Origin: Prevotellaceae bacterium UBA4336
Lineage (GTDB): Bacteria > Bacteroidota > Bacteroidia > Bacteroidales > Bacteroidaceae
Length of the DNA: 64,000 nt
Direction: 5' to 3'
Assembly (NCBI GenBank): GCA_002394305.1
Contig: DGTM01000011.1
Location: forward strand, 49,698 to 113,697
Part shown: positions 1 through 6,949 of the stretch, in pieces
How the letters are laid out: every line of letters starts with the position of its first letter
How positions within the stretch are numbered: position 1 is the stretch's first letter
Program-made: the position numbers and the translations under genes
The notes under the pieces: generated by a model
The model's input: the letters and a program-made list of their open reading frames with translations, nothing else
Told to the model about the DNA's origin: nothing
Database searches by the model: none

Positions 1-62
1 TTACTTCCTCTTTTACTTCCGAAAGATATATGAATTAAGAAATAGGTAGCAAAGCCCGTCGG

Positions 63-1343
63 TCAGCCTTTCGCGGCGGCGATTCTTTCCAGGGTCTGCC
101 AGACTTGCATCAGGCCGCGGGGGACGTGGAAGCAGCCCTTCCACTTGCCGCCCTTCAGGGTGAGCAGCACCTCGCCGCGGCGGTTCAGGTAGCCGAACCA
201 CTCGGGGTATTCGGGGTCCATGAAGTGGCTCCAGACATAGTCGTGTACCTTCAGGAACCAGTCGAGGCACTCCTTGCGGCCCGTCAGCTCATAGCCCTTA
301 ATCATCGTGATGAGCGTCTCGATGTGCACCCACCACAGTTTCTGGTCCCACTCCAGTTGCTGCAAGGGTCGGCCCAGGCGGTCCATGAAGTAGAAGATGC
401 CGCCGTACTGCTTGTCCCATCCGTGTTCGGCCTCGCGCAGGGCTATGTCTGCGGCCTTCTCGATGAGGTCCTGGCGGCCCAGACGCTTGCCCAGGTCCAT
501 GATGAACCACATGGCTTCGATGGCGTGGCCGGGGTTCAGGAGGCGTCCCTCGTGGCAGTCCACCAGCTCGCCGTCCTTGCTGACGTGCTCCACGATGAGT
601 CCCAGCTCGGGCCGATAGAACACGTCGAGCACCTCGTGCAGACAGATGTCGATGGTCTCCTGCAGGAACTTCGGGTCGAGCAGGTCCTCAATCTCCAGTG
701 CCACGTTGCAGAGTATCATGGGCAGGGCGAAGTCCTTCAGGGCGCGGGCACCGGGTGCGGCCTTGCTCCACTTGCCTTTGGGATTGTTCCTCTTGGAAAG
801 CACGATGTCGAAGGTCTTCTTCGCGATGTCGGCATACTCCTTGTTGCCCGTTGCCTTGTAGAGCTGTCCGAAGGCGATGACGGCAAACGTGTAGGAGAAG
901 ATGTTGTAGGGCTCCACGAGCGGACGTCCCTGGCGGTCGAGAGAGAAGTACCAGTTCAGGTTGCCGTCGTGGCCGTACTTCTTCAGGAACTCGGCGCCCT
1001 GGATGGCTGCGTCGAGCCATTCCTGCCGGACCCCCTCCAACTCCCCCTTTATGGGGAGAGTATTGTATAGTTTGGAGAGCATCCATACCTCCCGGCCTTG
1101 CAGCCAAATGAACTTGTCGGTGTCGTACACTTCGCCGTTGCGCTCGATGCAGGTGAAGTACCCGCCGAACTCTTTGTCGATGCTGTTCTGCATCCAGAAG
1201 GGCATCACCCTGTCCAGCAGCTCGCTCTTATACTGAGCGGCAAGTGAAGAGAAAAAACCGGCCCCCTCCCCGCTCCCCCTTTGGGGGAGTGCCTCAAAGC
1301 TGCTGCCTTGTCGATTGTTGATTTGTGAAATTGTTTCTTTCAT
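63..1343 (-). CDS. N-acylglucosamine 2-epimerase (AGE/RnBP family)
   Basis: Interconverts N-acetylmannosamine and N-acetylglucosamine, the step after sialic acid lyase in the Bacteroides-type sialate pathway; cytoplasmic. The 426-residue product has the family's conserved blocks: KFIWLQGREVWM near residue 75, the substrate-site region NPGHAIEAMWF and WDQKLWWVHIETL, and the C-terminal GGKWKGCFHVPRGL. The start ATG (1341-1343) overlaps the TGA of the DUF559 gene (ATGA), so the genes are translationally coupled. Residues 13-28 and 94-104 are translations of the GC-rich palindromic repeat and have no counterpart that I recall in family members (typical proteins start near the SLAAQYKSELL segment). 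Function is confident from family signatures and from lyase/esterase/symporter neighbours; preference for ManNAc is inferred from context. Confidence 0.93.
   Translation of the reverse strand: MKETISQINNRQGSSFEALPQRGSGEGAGFFSSLAAQYKSELLDRVMPFWMQNSIDKEFGGYFTCIERNGEVYDTDKFIWLQGREVWMLSKLYNTLPIKGELEGVRQEWLDAAIQGAEFLKKYGHDGNLNWYFSLDRQGRPLVEPYNIFSYTFAVIAFGQLYKATGNKEYADIAKKTFDIVLSKRNNPKGKWSKAAPGARALKDFALPMILCNVALEIEDLLDPKFLQETIDICLHEVLDVFYRPELGLIVEHVSKDGELVDCHEGRLLNPGHAIEAMWFIMDLGKRLGRQDLIEKAADIALREAEHGWDKQYGGIFYFMDRLGRPLQQLEWDQKLWWVHIETLITMIKGYELTGRKECLDWFLKVHDYVWSHFMDPEYPEWFGYLNRRGEVLLTLKGGKWKGCFHVPRGLMQVWQTLERIAAAKG
1031..1060. repeat. GC-rich palindromic repeat, short copy inside the epimerase gene
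   Basis: The sequence has the CCCCCT-CTCCCCCTTT-GGGGAG form shared with the other copies. It is read in frame as LPIKGELEGV between SKLYN and RQEWLD of the epimerase, where I recall relatives passing directly from one segment to the other. Confidence 0.7.
1261..1305. repeat. GC-rich palindromic repeat, left inverted copy flanking the DUF559 gene
   Basis: 45 bases whose reverse complement matches 1741-1785 at 43 of 45 positions. It lies inside the epimerase gene and is translated as part of its N-terminus (EALPQRGSGEGAG). Core palindrome: CTCCCCC TTT GGGGGAG. Confidence 0.9.
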
Positions 1344-1729
1344 GAGATATTGTTTTTAATTGTTTCTAATACATTGTCTATATTTGTCATTACCACTTCG
1401 TTCGTGAACCTTATTACGCGAAAGCCTAACTTCTCTATCTCGTCTGTCCTTAACTTGTCATGATATTGCTGCCGCACGTCATCGTGATATCCACCATCCA
1501 CTTCGACAACCAATCGGGCGGGCAAGCATACAAAGTCAACTATGTTGTCTGCAATGATGAACTGCCTCCGAAAGGGTTCCCCAAGCTTGCTTTGTTGCAG
1601 GAACATCCACAGGGTGCGTTCTGCTTCTGTCGGCTGGTTCCTCATCCTCTTGGCATGTTCCTTAAGGATAGGATAAAGGGCAGGGTCCGAGTGGCAAAAG
1701 CTGGCTTTATGTCTGTCGAACTTAGTCAT
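1340..1729 (-). CDS. DUF559 endonuclease-like protein (Vsr/PD-(D/E)XK fold)
   Basis: 129 residues, the usual DUF559 length. Visible features: an N-terminal helix-rich section with TEAERTLWMFL, the FRRQFIIADNIVDFVC strand region, and the nuclease-like core D65...E76-V-D78 followed by GGYHD, then the RVIRFTNEVV strand. DUF559 proteins are predicted relatives of very-short-patch-repair nucleases; activity on DNA is inferred. The gene starts 3 bases after the symporter stop and its own stop overlaps the epimerase start, so it is read as part of the sialate operon although it has no role in that pathway. It is bracketed by inverted palindromic repeats, suggesting a selfish or repeat-mobilising role. 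Confidence 0.85.
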   Translation of the reverse strand: MTKFDRHKASFCHSDPALYPILKEHAKRMRNQPTEAERTLWMFLQQSKLGEPFRRQFIIADNIVDFVCLPARLVVEVDGGYHDDVRQQYHDKLRTDEIEKLGFRVIRFTNEVVMTNIDNVLETIKNNIS

Positions 1730-1732
1730 AGC

Positions 1733-4411
1733 TTAAGATTCAGCGGCTTTGCGGCACTCCCCCAAAGGGGGAGCGGGGAGGGGGCTGACCGGGCTTAGTA
1801 TCAGTGCTGTAATCACGCTCACTACAATGCCTGCGGCTCCGAAGAGGAAGAAGTTGACGTCCGTGTAGAGGTACATGAGGAAGACGACGAGTTCGCCGAC
1901 GATGAAACCCGTCAGGGCGGCTCTGCCCTTGATGCGGGGGAAGAAGACGGCCATGACGAAGAGTCCGCCCAGACCGCTCGTCAGCAGTCCGAGGATGGTG
2001 TTGAAGTAGTCGAGCAGCGAGGCAATGTCCCACGTCGCCATCAGGAGGGCGATGCCAAGGCCAATCAGTCCGCTCACGACACACGTCCAGCGTGCCGTCT
2101 TCAGCAGGGCTGCATCTGATGTGTGCGGACGGAACCGCTGCACGAAGTCCACGCTAAATGCCGTCGAGACGGAGTTGATGTTGCTCGATATCGTGCTCAT
2201 CGTGGCGGCGAAGATGGCGGCGATGAGCAGGCCGGCCAGTCCCGCGGGCATCTGGCTCATCATGAAGTAGGGGAAGATGGCGTCGCCCTGCTGCATGGTG
2301 ATGTCCAGGCTCTCGGGGTGCGTCTTGTAGAACGTATAGAGGCCCGTGCCGATGAAGTAGAAGGCGACGCTGATGAAGACGCTCATGAAGCCGTTCACCA
2401 GGATGCTGCGGCCGGCGCTCTTCTCGTCCTTCGTGGTCATGTAGCGCTGTATGACGGTCTGGTCCGAAGTGTAAGAGATGAGGTTGTTGGCTATTCCGCC
2501 TCCGATGATGGCGACCCAGAAGGTGACGCGCCTGTAATCGAGGCTCCAGACGAACATCCGCATCTTGTCGTTATCCACCGCCAGCTGCCAGGCTCCCGCG
2601 AAGCCGCCTTCGGTGTCTGCCCAGAGATAGACGGCAGCGAAGATGGCTCCGCCCACGAGGATGCAGCCCTGCACGACGTCGCCCCAGATGACGGCTTCCA
2701 CACCGCCCATCGTGCAATATATAATGGTAACCAAGCCCATGAGCACGATGCAGAGATAGATGTCGATGCTCGTTACGGCGGTCAGCGCGAGCGACGGCAG
2801 GTACATGACCAGCGCCATACGCGCCACCATGAAGATGCAGAACAGCGTGGAGGCCATCATGCGCGTGGCAAGATTGAAGCGTTCCTCGAGGATGGCGTAG
2901 GCCGACGCTGCCTTGAGGCGGCGGAAGTAGGGCAGGTAGTACCAGATGACGGGGAAACCCACGACGGGAATCATCCACAGCATCGGATAGTATGTCCAGT
3001 CGGTGGCGTAGGCCTTGGCGGGGATTGCCATATAGGTGATGGCAGAGAGCATGGTGGCGTAGATGCTGATGCCTGCTGCCCACCAGGGGATGCGGCCGCC
3101 GCCCTTGAAGAAGTCCTCGGCTCCGTTCTCCCTGCGCATGAAGTAGATGCCCATGCCGAGCATAGCGACAAGGTAGAGGATGAGCACCGTCCAGTTGGCA
3201 AAGCCGAAGTGCGTCTCGTGCTGGATGTCGATGCGCGAAATCCGGTCTGAACGGATGCCGGGCATCGTCTCACCGCCGCTGTAGAGCCATCCGCCGTCGA
3301 AGGGTGTGAGGGCAGCGCCAGCGCGGGCCAGAGCCGTGTCGCCCGGGATGACCATCCACGAGTCGGTGATGGTGTGATAGGCCAGCACGTCCTGACGGAA
3401 CTTATACCACGACGGCTCGTGACGGAGGTAGAGACTGTCTTGCTGTCCGTTGATGGCTGCGCGGAAGATTTCATAGTCCACGCCGCCGAAGAACAGGATG
3501 TGGCTGTAGCCGCAGGGCGTGCAGCAGGAGCCGACGAGGGCCACAGACCCAGACCCTCTCCCGACCTCTCCCTTGTAGGGAGAGGCGTTTATAGTAGAGG
3601 AAGATGTCTCTTGCCACTCAAAAGTCTTTAGATTAAGCTTAAGGCCTTTGGTATTTACAACTCCCCCTAAAGGGGGTTGGGGGGTCCATCCTCCGAAGAT
3701 ATACAGCGCCTTTCCCTCTGGTGCGTTCTGCACGGCCATGCAGGGTTGCAAGCGGCCGTTGAAGTCCCCCTCCCTCTCGGGGGAGGGGTTAGGGGAGAGG
3801 CTTGGAAGCGTGGCAATCTTCACCCATTCCTTTCCGTTCGGCCAGTCGAGGGCATAGACATCCCTATTGGGAATGCCGTCCGTCTGACCGCCTGCCACAA
3901 AGATTCTGTCTGTGCCATAGCAGGCAGCGAAGTTGTCGAGCCCTTTAGGTAAGGGTGGAAGCCCTCTCCCCGCTCCAAGACCCCCCGCCCCCGTTAGGGG
4001 GAGGGAGTGCTTCATTTCCACTAAGAGGCACTCATTATCGCTCTTGATTTCAGCGGCATTAAGGCACTCCCCCAAAGGGGGCAATTGCCCGTTGGTAGCG
4101 GAGCAATTGGGGAGCTTGTGACGGAGAATAGGGAGGGGGCTTTGTCCCCCTATATACACCGTCCCTTCCGGCACGGTGACGCTGGCTCCGTATGCCTTCG
4201 GGTAGAACACCTTCTGTCCGCCGTCGGCACAGGGCACGTCAGGGAAGTTGCAGCCGCCCCAGGTCGTGAGCTTTCCGTCGACGATGGCTGCGAAGTGGCC
4301 CGACACGGCACGTTCCATTTTGCCTGCCGGCGTAACGACAATGTGGTTCTGTGCCAAGGAATGTCCAAAGGAGATAAACAGGAGAAGGATGGGTAGGATG
4401 TGTTTTTTCAT
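1733..4411 (-). CDS. Fused N-acetylneuraminate epimerase (NanM-like kelch) and sodium:solute symporter
   Basis: 892 residues from the ATG at 4409-4411, chosen because a signal peptide (MKKHILPILLLFISFGHSLA) begins there and a promoter lies 30 bases upstream; the open frame extends further to 4615 without support. Residues about 20-430 form a kelch beta-propeller like sialate mutarotase NanM, with repeated GG-containing blades (VAGGQTDGIPNRDVYALDW, YIFGGWTP, ILFFGGVDYE, WLYSGGE). From about residue 440 there is a sodium:solute symporter (SSS) membrane domain starting NWTVLILYLVAMLGMGIYF. This would anomerise sialic acid outside and import it in one polypeptide. Five GC-rich repeat copies interrupt the propeller and another forms the C-terminus (PLGECRKAAES). 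A fusion is seen directly; sialate specificity follows from the operon. Confidence 0.88.
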   Translation of the reverse strand: MKKHILPILLLFISFGHSLAQNHIVVTPAGKMERAVSGHFAAIVDGKLTTWGGCNFPDVPCADGGQKVFYPKAYGASVTVPEGTVYIGGQSPLPILRHKLPNCSATNGQLPPLGECLNAAEIKSDNECLLVEMKHSLPLTGAGGLGAGRGLPPLPKGLDNFAACYGTDRIFVAGGQTDGIPNRDVYALDWPNGKEWVKIATLPSLSPNPSPEREGDFNGRLQPCMAVQNAPEGKALYIFGGWTPQPPLGGVVNTKGLKLNLKTFEWQETSSSTINASPYKGEVGRGSGSVALVGSCCTPCGYSHILFFGGVDYEIFRAAINGQQDSLYLRHEPSWYKFRQDVLAYHTITDSWMVIPGDTALARAGAALTPFDGGWLYSGGETMPGIRSDRISRIDIQHETHFGFANWTVLILYLVAMLGMGIYFMRRENGAEDFFKGGGRIPWWAAGISIYATMLSAITYMAIPAKAYATDWTYYPMLWMIPVVGFPVIWYYLPYFRRLKAASAYAILEERFNLATRMMASTLFCIFMVARMALVMYLPSLALTAVTSIDIYLCIVLMGLVTIIYCTMGGVEAVIWGDVVQGCILVGGAIFAAVYLWADTEGGFAGAWQLAVDNDKMRMFVWSLDYRRVTFWVAIIGGGIANNLISYTSDQTVIQRYMTTKDEKSAGRSILVNGFMSVFISVAFYFIGTGLYTFYKTHPESLDITMQQGDAIFPYFMMSQMPAGLAGLLIAAIFAATMSTISSNINSVSTAFSVDFVQRFRPHTSDAALLKTARWTCVVSGLIGLGIALLMATWDIASLLDYFNTILGLLTSGLGGLFVMAVFFPRIKGRAALTGFIVGELVVFLMYLYTDVNFFLFGAAGIVVSVITALILSPVSPLPAPPLGECRKAAES
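1741..1785. repeat. GC-rich palindromic repeat, right inverted copy flanking the DUF559 gene
   Basis: Inverted partner of 1261-1305 (mismatches at two positions only). Translated on the minus strand as the C-terminal tail of the symporter fusion. Confidence 0.9.
3551..4140. repeat. Cluster of five GC-rich palindromic repeats inside the kelch domain
   Basis: Copies at 3551-3587, 3661-3687, 3764-3800, 3961-4013 and 4051-4140 have palindromic cores such as CTCCCCC-TAA-AGGGGG. They are read in frame as YKGEVGRGSGS, PQPPLGGVV, LSPNPSPEREGD, LPLTGAGGLGAGRGLPPLP and QLPPLGECLNAAE. The last copy also contains an inner inverted repeat CAATTGC...GCAATTG. All lie between or at the edge of propeller blades. 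Confidence 0.85.
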
Positions 4412-4440
4412 TCGATTCGTAAGGTTATGCTTTGCGAGCA

Positions 4441-4472
4441 CAAAGTTACGAAGAAGTACACAAAAAGCCAAA
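4441..4472 (-). promoter_or_regulatory. Bacteroidetes-type promoter of the symporter-epimerase operon
   Basis: On the minus strand a -33 TTTG (4469-4472) is followed after 20 bases by the -7 element TAACTTTG (4441-4448), a full match to the Bacteroidetes sigma-ABfr consensus. It lies 30 bases upstream of the ATG at 4411 and supports that start. Confidence 0.75.
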
Positions 4473-4575
4473 TTTATTCGAGTTTTTCCGAGCAGAAGCC
4501 GTTTCTGCTGAGCTAAAGGGACGAATTGATGACCTAAAAACATGCCCGTGGTGGTACTGGCATCGCAACAAGAAT

Positions 4576-4604
4576 AGCTCCTACGTCGTCGCGACGCAGG
4601 AGCT
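4576..4604 (-). terminator. Hairpin downstream of the M56 gene
   Basis: AGCTCCT...AGGAGCT arms extended by CGTCG/CGACG give a stem of about 12 pairs with a single mismatch, 75 bases beyond the M56 stop codon. No strong T run follows, so it is only a possible terminator. Confidence 0.4.
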
Positions 4605-4678
4605 GTGTGGTGCACCGATTTATTAACTTCAAAAACCTTATTATCTTTTCTTCTTTGCGCAGGAGAGATGATAAGCCA

Positions 4679-5926
4679 TTACTTGCTCTTAAGCTTGACT
4701 TCGTAGTTCATCCTCAGCATGTTGTTCTTTCGTGAGGCTTCCCTTAAGACGTGTTCCATCTGGTCGAACTCCTTCTCCGAAGTGATGTTGATGACGGTCG
4801 GTTCTTCTCTGTGCTTAGCGAGCAACTTCATCAGATCCTTGGGCGAGATGGGTTCCGGCTTGGCATGATTGATGCCGCAGGAGAGTCTGTCCTCGCTGTC
4901 GATGTGGATGTCGATGACGGTCACGTTGTTGGATTCGCTTTCAGGTGGAACAACCTTGGAGTTGACATTCTGGTTCGTGGGCTGGTTCTTAATCTCCTTT
5001 GGCACGACTTCTTCAATTACGTCAGTTGCCGTTTGGAACTCGGGTGTGGCAAAGGCACTCATCGCCAATGCAATCATGGGGAGGACGTAAAGCACGCGGC
5101 TGCGTCGGCTTCCCTTGGGTTTTGTCTTGTGCATCATACTGATTCGTTTTTTAGTTAGACTGTGATTGAAATTATTAGCAAAGGTGTAGCTGTTGGCGCC
5201 TACAGCTTTCCTTATGACTAATTCGGAATAGGCGTGGCAGGAGATGCCTTGCCGGAGGACATAGTCGTCGGCTTCGTACTCGTGTACGTCGCGCAGATAT
5301 ATGCCCAGCAGATAGACGAAAGGGTTCCACCATTGCACGGCCTCGACGAGCGTGAGCAGAAGGATGTCCAGGGAATGGCGGTAGAGGATGTGAGCCTTCT
5401 CGTGCAGGATGATCTCGCGTCCGTTCTCTTTGTAGTCGGCTTCGCTGATGACGATGTTCCGCAGCCACGAGAAGGGAGCAACGTTCTCTGCGTGGCAATA
5501 GATGCGGATGCCGTCCTCTTCCTTCGCCCAGATGCTTCCGCGGCGGATGATGCGTCCCATGGAGAGCACTTCGCGCAGGCGGATGAACAGGATGGTCATC
5601 ACGCCGATGCCATAGAGAAGGCTGACGACGTAGAACCAGGGGAAAGACCCTCCCCAGCCCTCCCTTAAAGGGAGGGAGTCGGTCTGTTCTACAGGAATGC
5701 CTGCCTGTATCAGACCTTGTTCGATGGCTTGCACGGCAGGCATGTTGTCCATCGAGAGAGCCGAGAAGTTGCAGAGCGGCAACACGAGGCTCAGCATCAG
5801 TATGGCGAGGAGCGTCATCCTGTTGAAACGGAACATCTTCTCCCGGAACATCAGGAAGATGCCAGGCACGAAGAGCAAGGCAAGCAGGATGGCCGACTTG
5901 ATGGCGTAGATGAGGAAAGCTGACAT
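4679..5926 (-). CDS. BlaR1/MecR1-like M56 family membrane metallopeptidase
   Basis: 415 residues. Two N-terminal membrane segments, a repeat-derived loop (SLPLREGWGGS, residues about 83-93), a further membrane segment, then the M56 zinc site LHEKAHI with the downstream EYEADD ligand region, a third/fourth membrane segment (VLYVLPMIALAMSAFA) and a charged C-terminal domain on the outer side. In the BlaR1/BlaI paradigm this protease senses an envelope signal and inactivates the BlaI repressor encoded just upstream (98-base gap). It lacks a recognisable penicillin-binding domain, so the signal is unlikely to be a beta-lactam; the true ligand is unknown. Confidence 0.88.
   Translation of the reverse strand: MSAFLIYAIKSAILLALLFVPGIFLMFREKMFRFNRMTLLAILMLSLVLPLCNFSALSMDNMPAVQAIEQGLIQAGIPVEQTDSLPLREGWGGSFPWFYVVSLLYGIGVMTILFIRLREVLSMGRIIRRGSIWAKEEDGIRIYCHAENVAPFSWLRNIVISEADYKENGREIILHEKAHILYRHSLDILLLTLVEAVQWWNPFVYLLGIYLRDVHEYEADDYVLRQGISCHAYSELVIRKAVGANSYTFANNFNHSLTKKRISMMHKTKPKGSRRSRVLYVLPMIALAMSAFATPEFQTATDVIEEVVPKEIKNQPTNQNVNSKVVPPESESNNVTVIDIHIDSEDRLSCGINHAKPEPISPKDLMKLLAKHREEPTVINITSEKEFDQMEHVLREASRKNNMLRMNYEVKLKSK
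5646..5680. repeat. GC-rich palindromic repeat in the M56 gene
   Basis: CCTCCC-TTAA-GGGAGG core with the GACCCTCCCCAGCC flank. Read in frame as SLPLREGWGGS between two membrane segments of the M56 protein. Confidence 0.8.
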
Positions 5927-5940
5927 GGTGATTTATTATT

Positions 5941-6032
5941 GTGGTTAGGGGTAAGAGGTTAGGGGTAAGAGGAATGATTGGGATGCGTATTTCGGGGCCA
6001 GAGGTATTCTCTAACCTCTAACCTCTAACCAC
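5941..6032. repeat. TTAGGGG/CCTCTAACC hairpin repeat
   Basis: Tandem GTGGTTAGGGGTAAGAGG units at 5941-5972 are complementary to CTCTAACC units at 6009-6032, a long hairpin between blaI and the M56 gene. The right arm supplies the last codons and stop of the BlaI-like gene. A second locus of the same family is at 43080-43174. Confidence 0.75.
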
Positions 6033-6441
6033 TTACTACGTATTCATTCTTCACTCTGTCTTCTTCCATTTCGTGCAGGAAGCTGACGAGTTCCTCTTCC
6101 GTCAGTTCCTCTTCGCGGATGAAGTAGCTGAGCATGGAGCGCAGGCTGCCGCCGAAGAAGGTCTTCTTCACGTCGTGCATCGCCTTGCGGACGTACTCGC
6201 CTTTGCCAACCTTGGCTATATAATAATGCGTCTTGCCCTCACCGTCCTTCTTGAAGTAATCCACGAAGCCCTTCTCGTAGAGTGTTCGCATCTCAGTCGC
6301 AAGCGTCGTGTAGGCAGGCTTGGGGTCGAGCAGTTCGTAAATCTCGCGGGCAGAGACGGAGCGGTTGATGTCCCAGATGATGGACATGATGTCGTACTCC
6401 GTCTTGCTCAGGATGGTCTCGCGTCTGTTGTTCGTTTTCAT
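6025..6441 (-). CDS. BlaI/MecI family transcriptional repressor
   Basis: 138 residues from the ATG at 6439-6441, chosen because a promoter lies 22 bases upstream and relatives begin at this point; an upstream in-frame ATG at 6495 would overlap that promoter. Winged helix-turn-helix with LSKTEYDIMSIIWDINRSVSAREIYELL, PAYTTLATEMRTLYEKGFVDY and a wing region KDGEGKTHYYIAKVGKGEYV, then a dimerisation helix ending in an acidic tail. Represses its own operon and is relieved by the M56 partner, by analogy with BlaI/BlaR1. The last residues (VVSG) come from the TTAGGGG repeat. Confidence 0.9.
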   Translation of the reverse strand: MKTNNRRETILSKTEYDIMSIIWDINRSVSAREIYELLDPKPAYTTLATEMRTLYEKGFVDYFKKDGEGKTHYYIAKVGKGEYVRKAMHDVKKTFFGGSLRSMLSYFIREEELTEEELVSFLHEMEEDRVKNEYVVSG

Positions 6442-6462
6442 CTTTGTGCATGTTTTCTGCTG

Positions 6463-6496
6463 CAAAAGTATTGGGAAATAGAAAACGAGGCACAAA
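6463..6496 (-). promoter_or_regulatory. Promoter of the blaI-M56 pair
   Basis: Minus-strand -7 TACTTTTG (6463-6470) with -33 TTTG (6493-6496), spacer 22 bases. Located 22 bases upstream of the BlaI start; a BlaI operator would be expected here but I cannot define its palindrome. Confidence 0.6.
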
Positions 6497-6668
6497 AAAT
6501 AAGATAAAATCTGCTACAAGAGGCGGGGTTTTAACCTTTATTAATAGAAATAGGCGTGTAAAGGAGTCGCCCCGATGCATTACCTTGACTGACATGACAA
6601 GGGGAATTGTTTGCACATACATGTATCTGCACCCCCTCCATACTGGAGAAACAGATGAAAGGATATGG

Positions 6669-6871
6669 ATTATCCCAAATCGGTCATTAGAACGAAGAAC
6701 TCAAAGATATGAATCTACGAACTTCTATTTTAGTCCTCGCACATTTCTTCTTGGCATCTTTCCGCCTTATGTGCGGTCACAATGCCCGCATTGCTCCCTT
6801 ACATAAGACGAAAACCTGCTCTAAAAAGAAATGCACGCTGACTAAAATTCTAATGACCGATTTGGGATTAT
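6669..6871. mobile_element. Putative MITE-like unit with 24-bp inverted repeats
   Basis: 6669-6692 and 6848-6871 are inverted repeats matching at 23 of 24 bases (core TTCTAATGACCGATTTGGGAT), 203 bases end to end. It lies in a 508-base stretch without a recognised gene between the BlaI start and the 3' end of the thioredoxin operon. Clear target duplications were not found, so classification is tentative. Confidence 0.4.
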
Positions 6872-6873
6872 GA
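6709..6873 (+). CDS. Possible 54-residue ORF inside the inverted-repeat unit
   Basis: ATG at 6709, TGA at 6871-6873 within the right inverted repeat. The predicted product starts with a hydrophobic stretch (SILVLAHFFLASF) and has a C-terminal part rich in lysine and cysteine (KTKTCSKKKC). No family recognised and no promoter identified; it may simply be a chance reading frame. It is on the opposite strand to the genes on both sides. Confidence 0.2.
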   Translation: MNLRTSILVLAHFFLASFRLMCGHNARIAPLHKTKTCSKKKCTLTKILMTDLGL

Positions 6874-6949
6874 GCCGCCGAGGACTTCTTCCAGGTTGGT
6901 TACATGACTATGCCAGTCCTGAGAAACAGAACTAAAGCACGCATGGCGG

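Larger units (their letters stand above)
1261..1785 (-). mobile_element. Putative 525-bp mobile unit: DUF559 nuclease gene bounded by 45-bp inverted repeats
   Basis: The DUF559 gene (1340-1729) lies between two inverted copies of the same palindromic repeat (1261-1305 and 1741-1785, 43/45 identical). The unit sits between two sialate genes that are normally functionally adjacent, and the repeats supply the last residues of the upstream symporter and the first residues of the epimerase. No target-site duplication was recognised. Mobility is inferred; the inverted repeats themselves are directly visible. Confidence 0.55.

Noticed and set aside
4411..4615. N-terminal extension of the symporter fusion to 4615
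   Set aside because: It would run through the promoter at 4441-4472 and a hairpin, and the signal peptide begins at 4411.
5941..6032. Telomere-like TTAGGG repeats
   Set aside because: Units are irregular and embedded in an operon of a bacterial chromosome; better explained as a local hairpin repeat.
4679..6441. Beta-lactam resistance operon
   Set aside because: BlaI/M56 proteins are present but there is no beta-lactamase or penicillin-binding sensor domain nearby.
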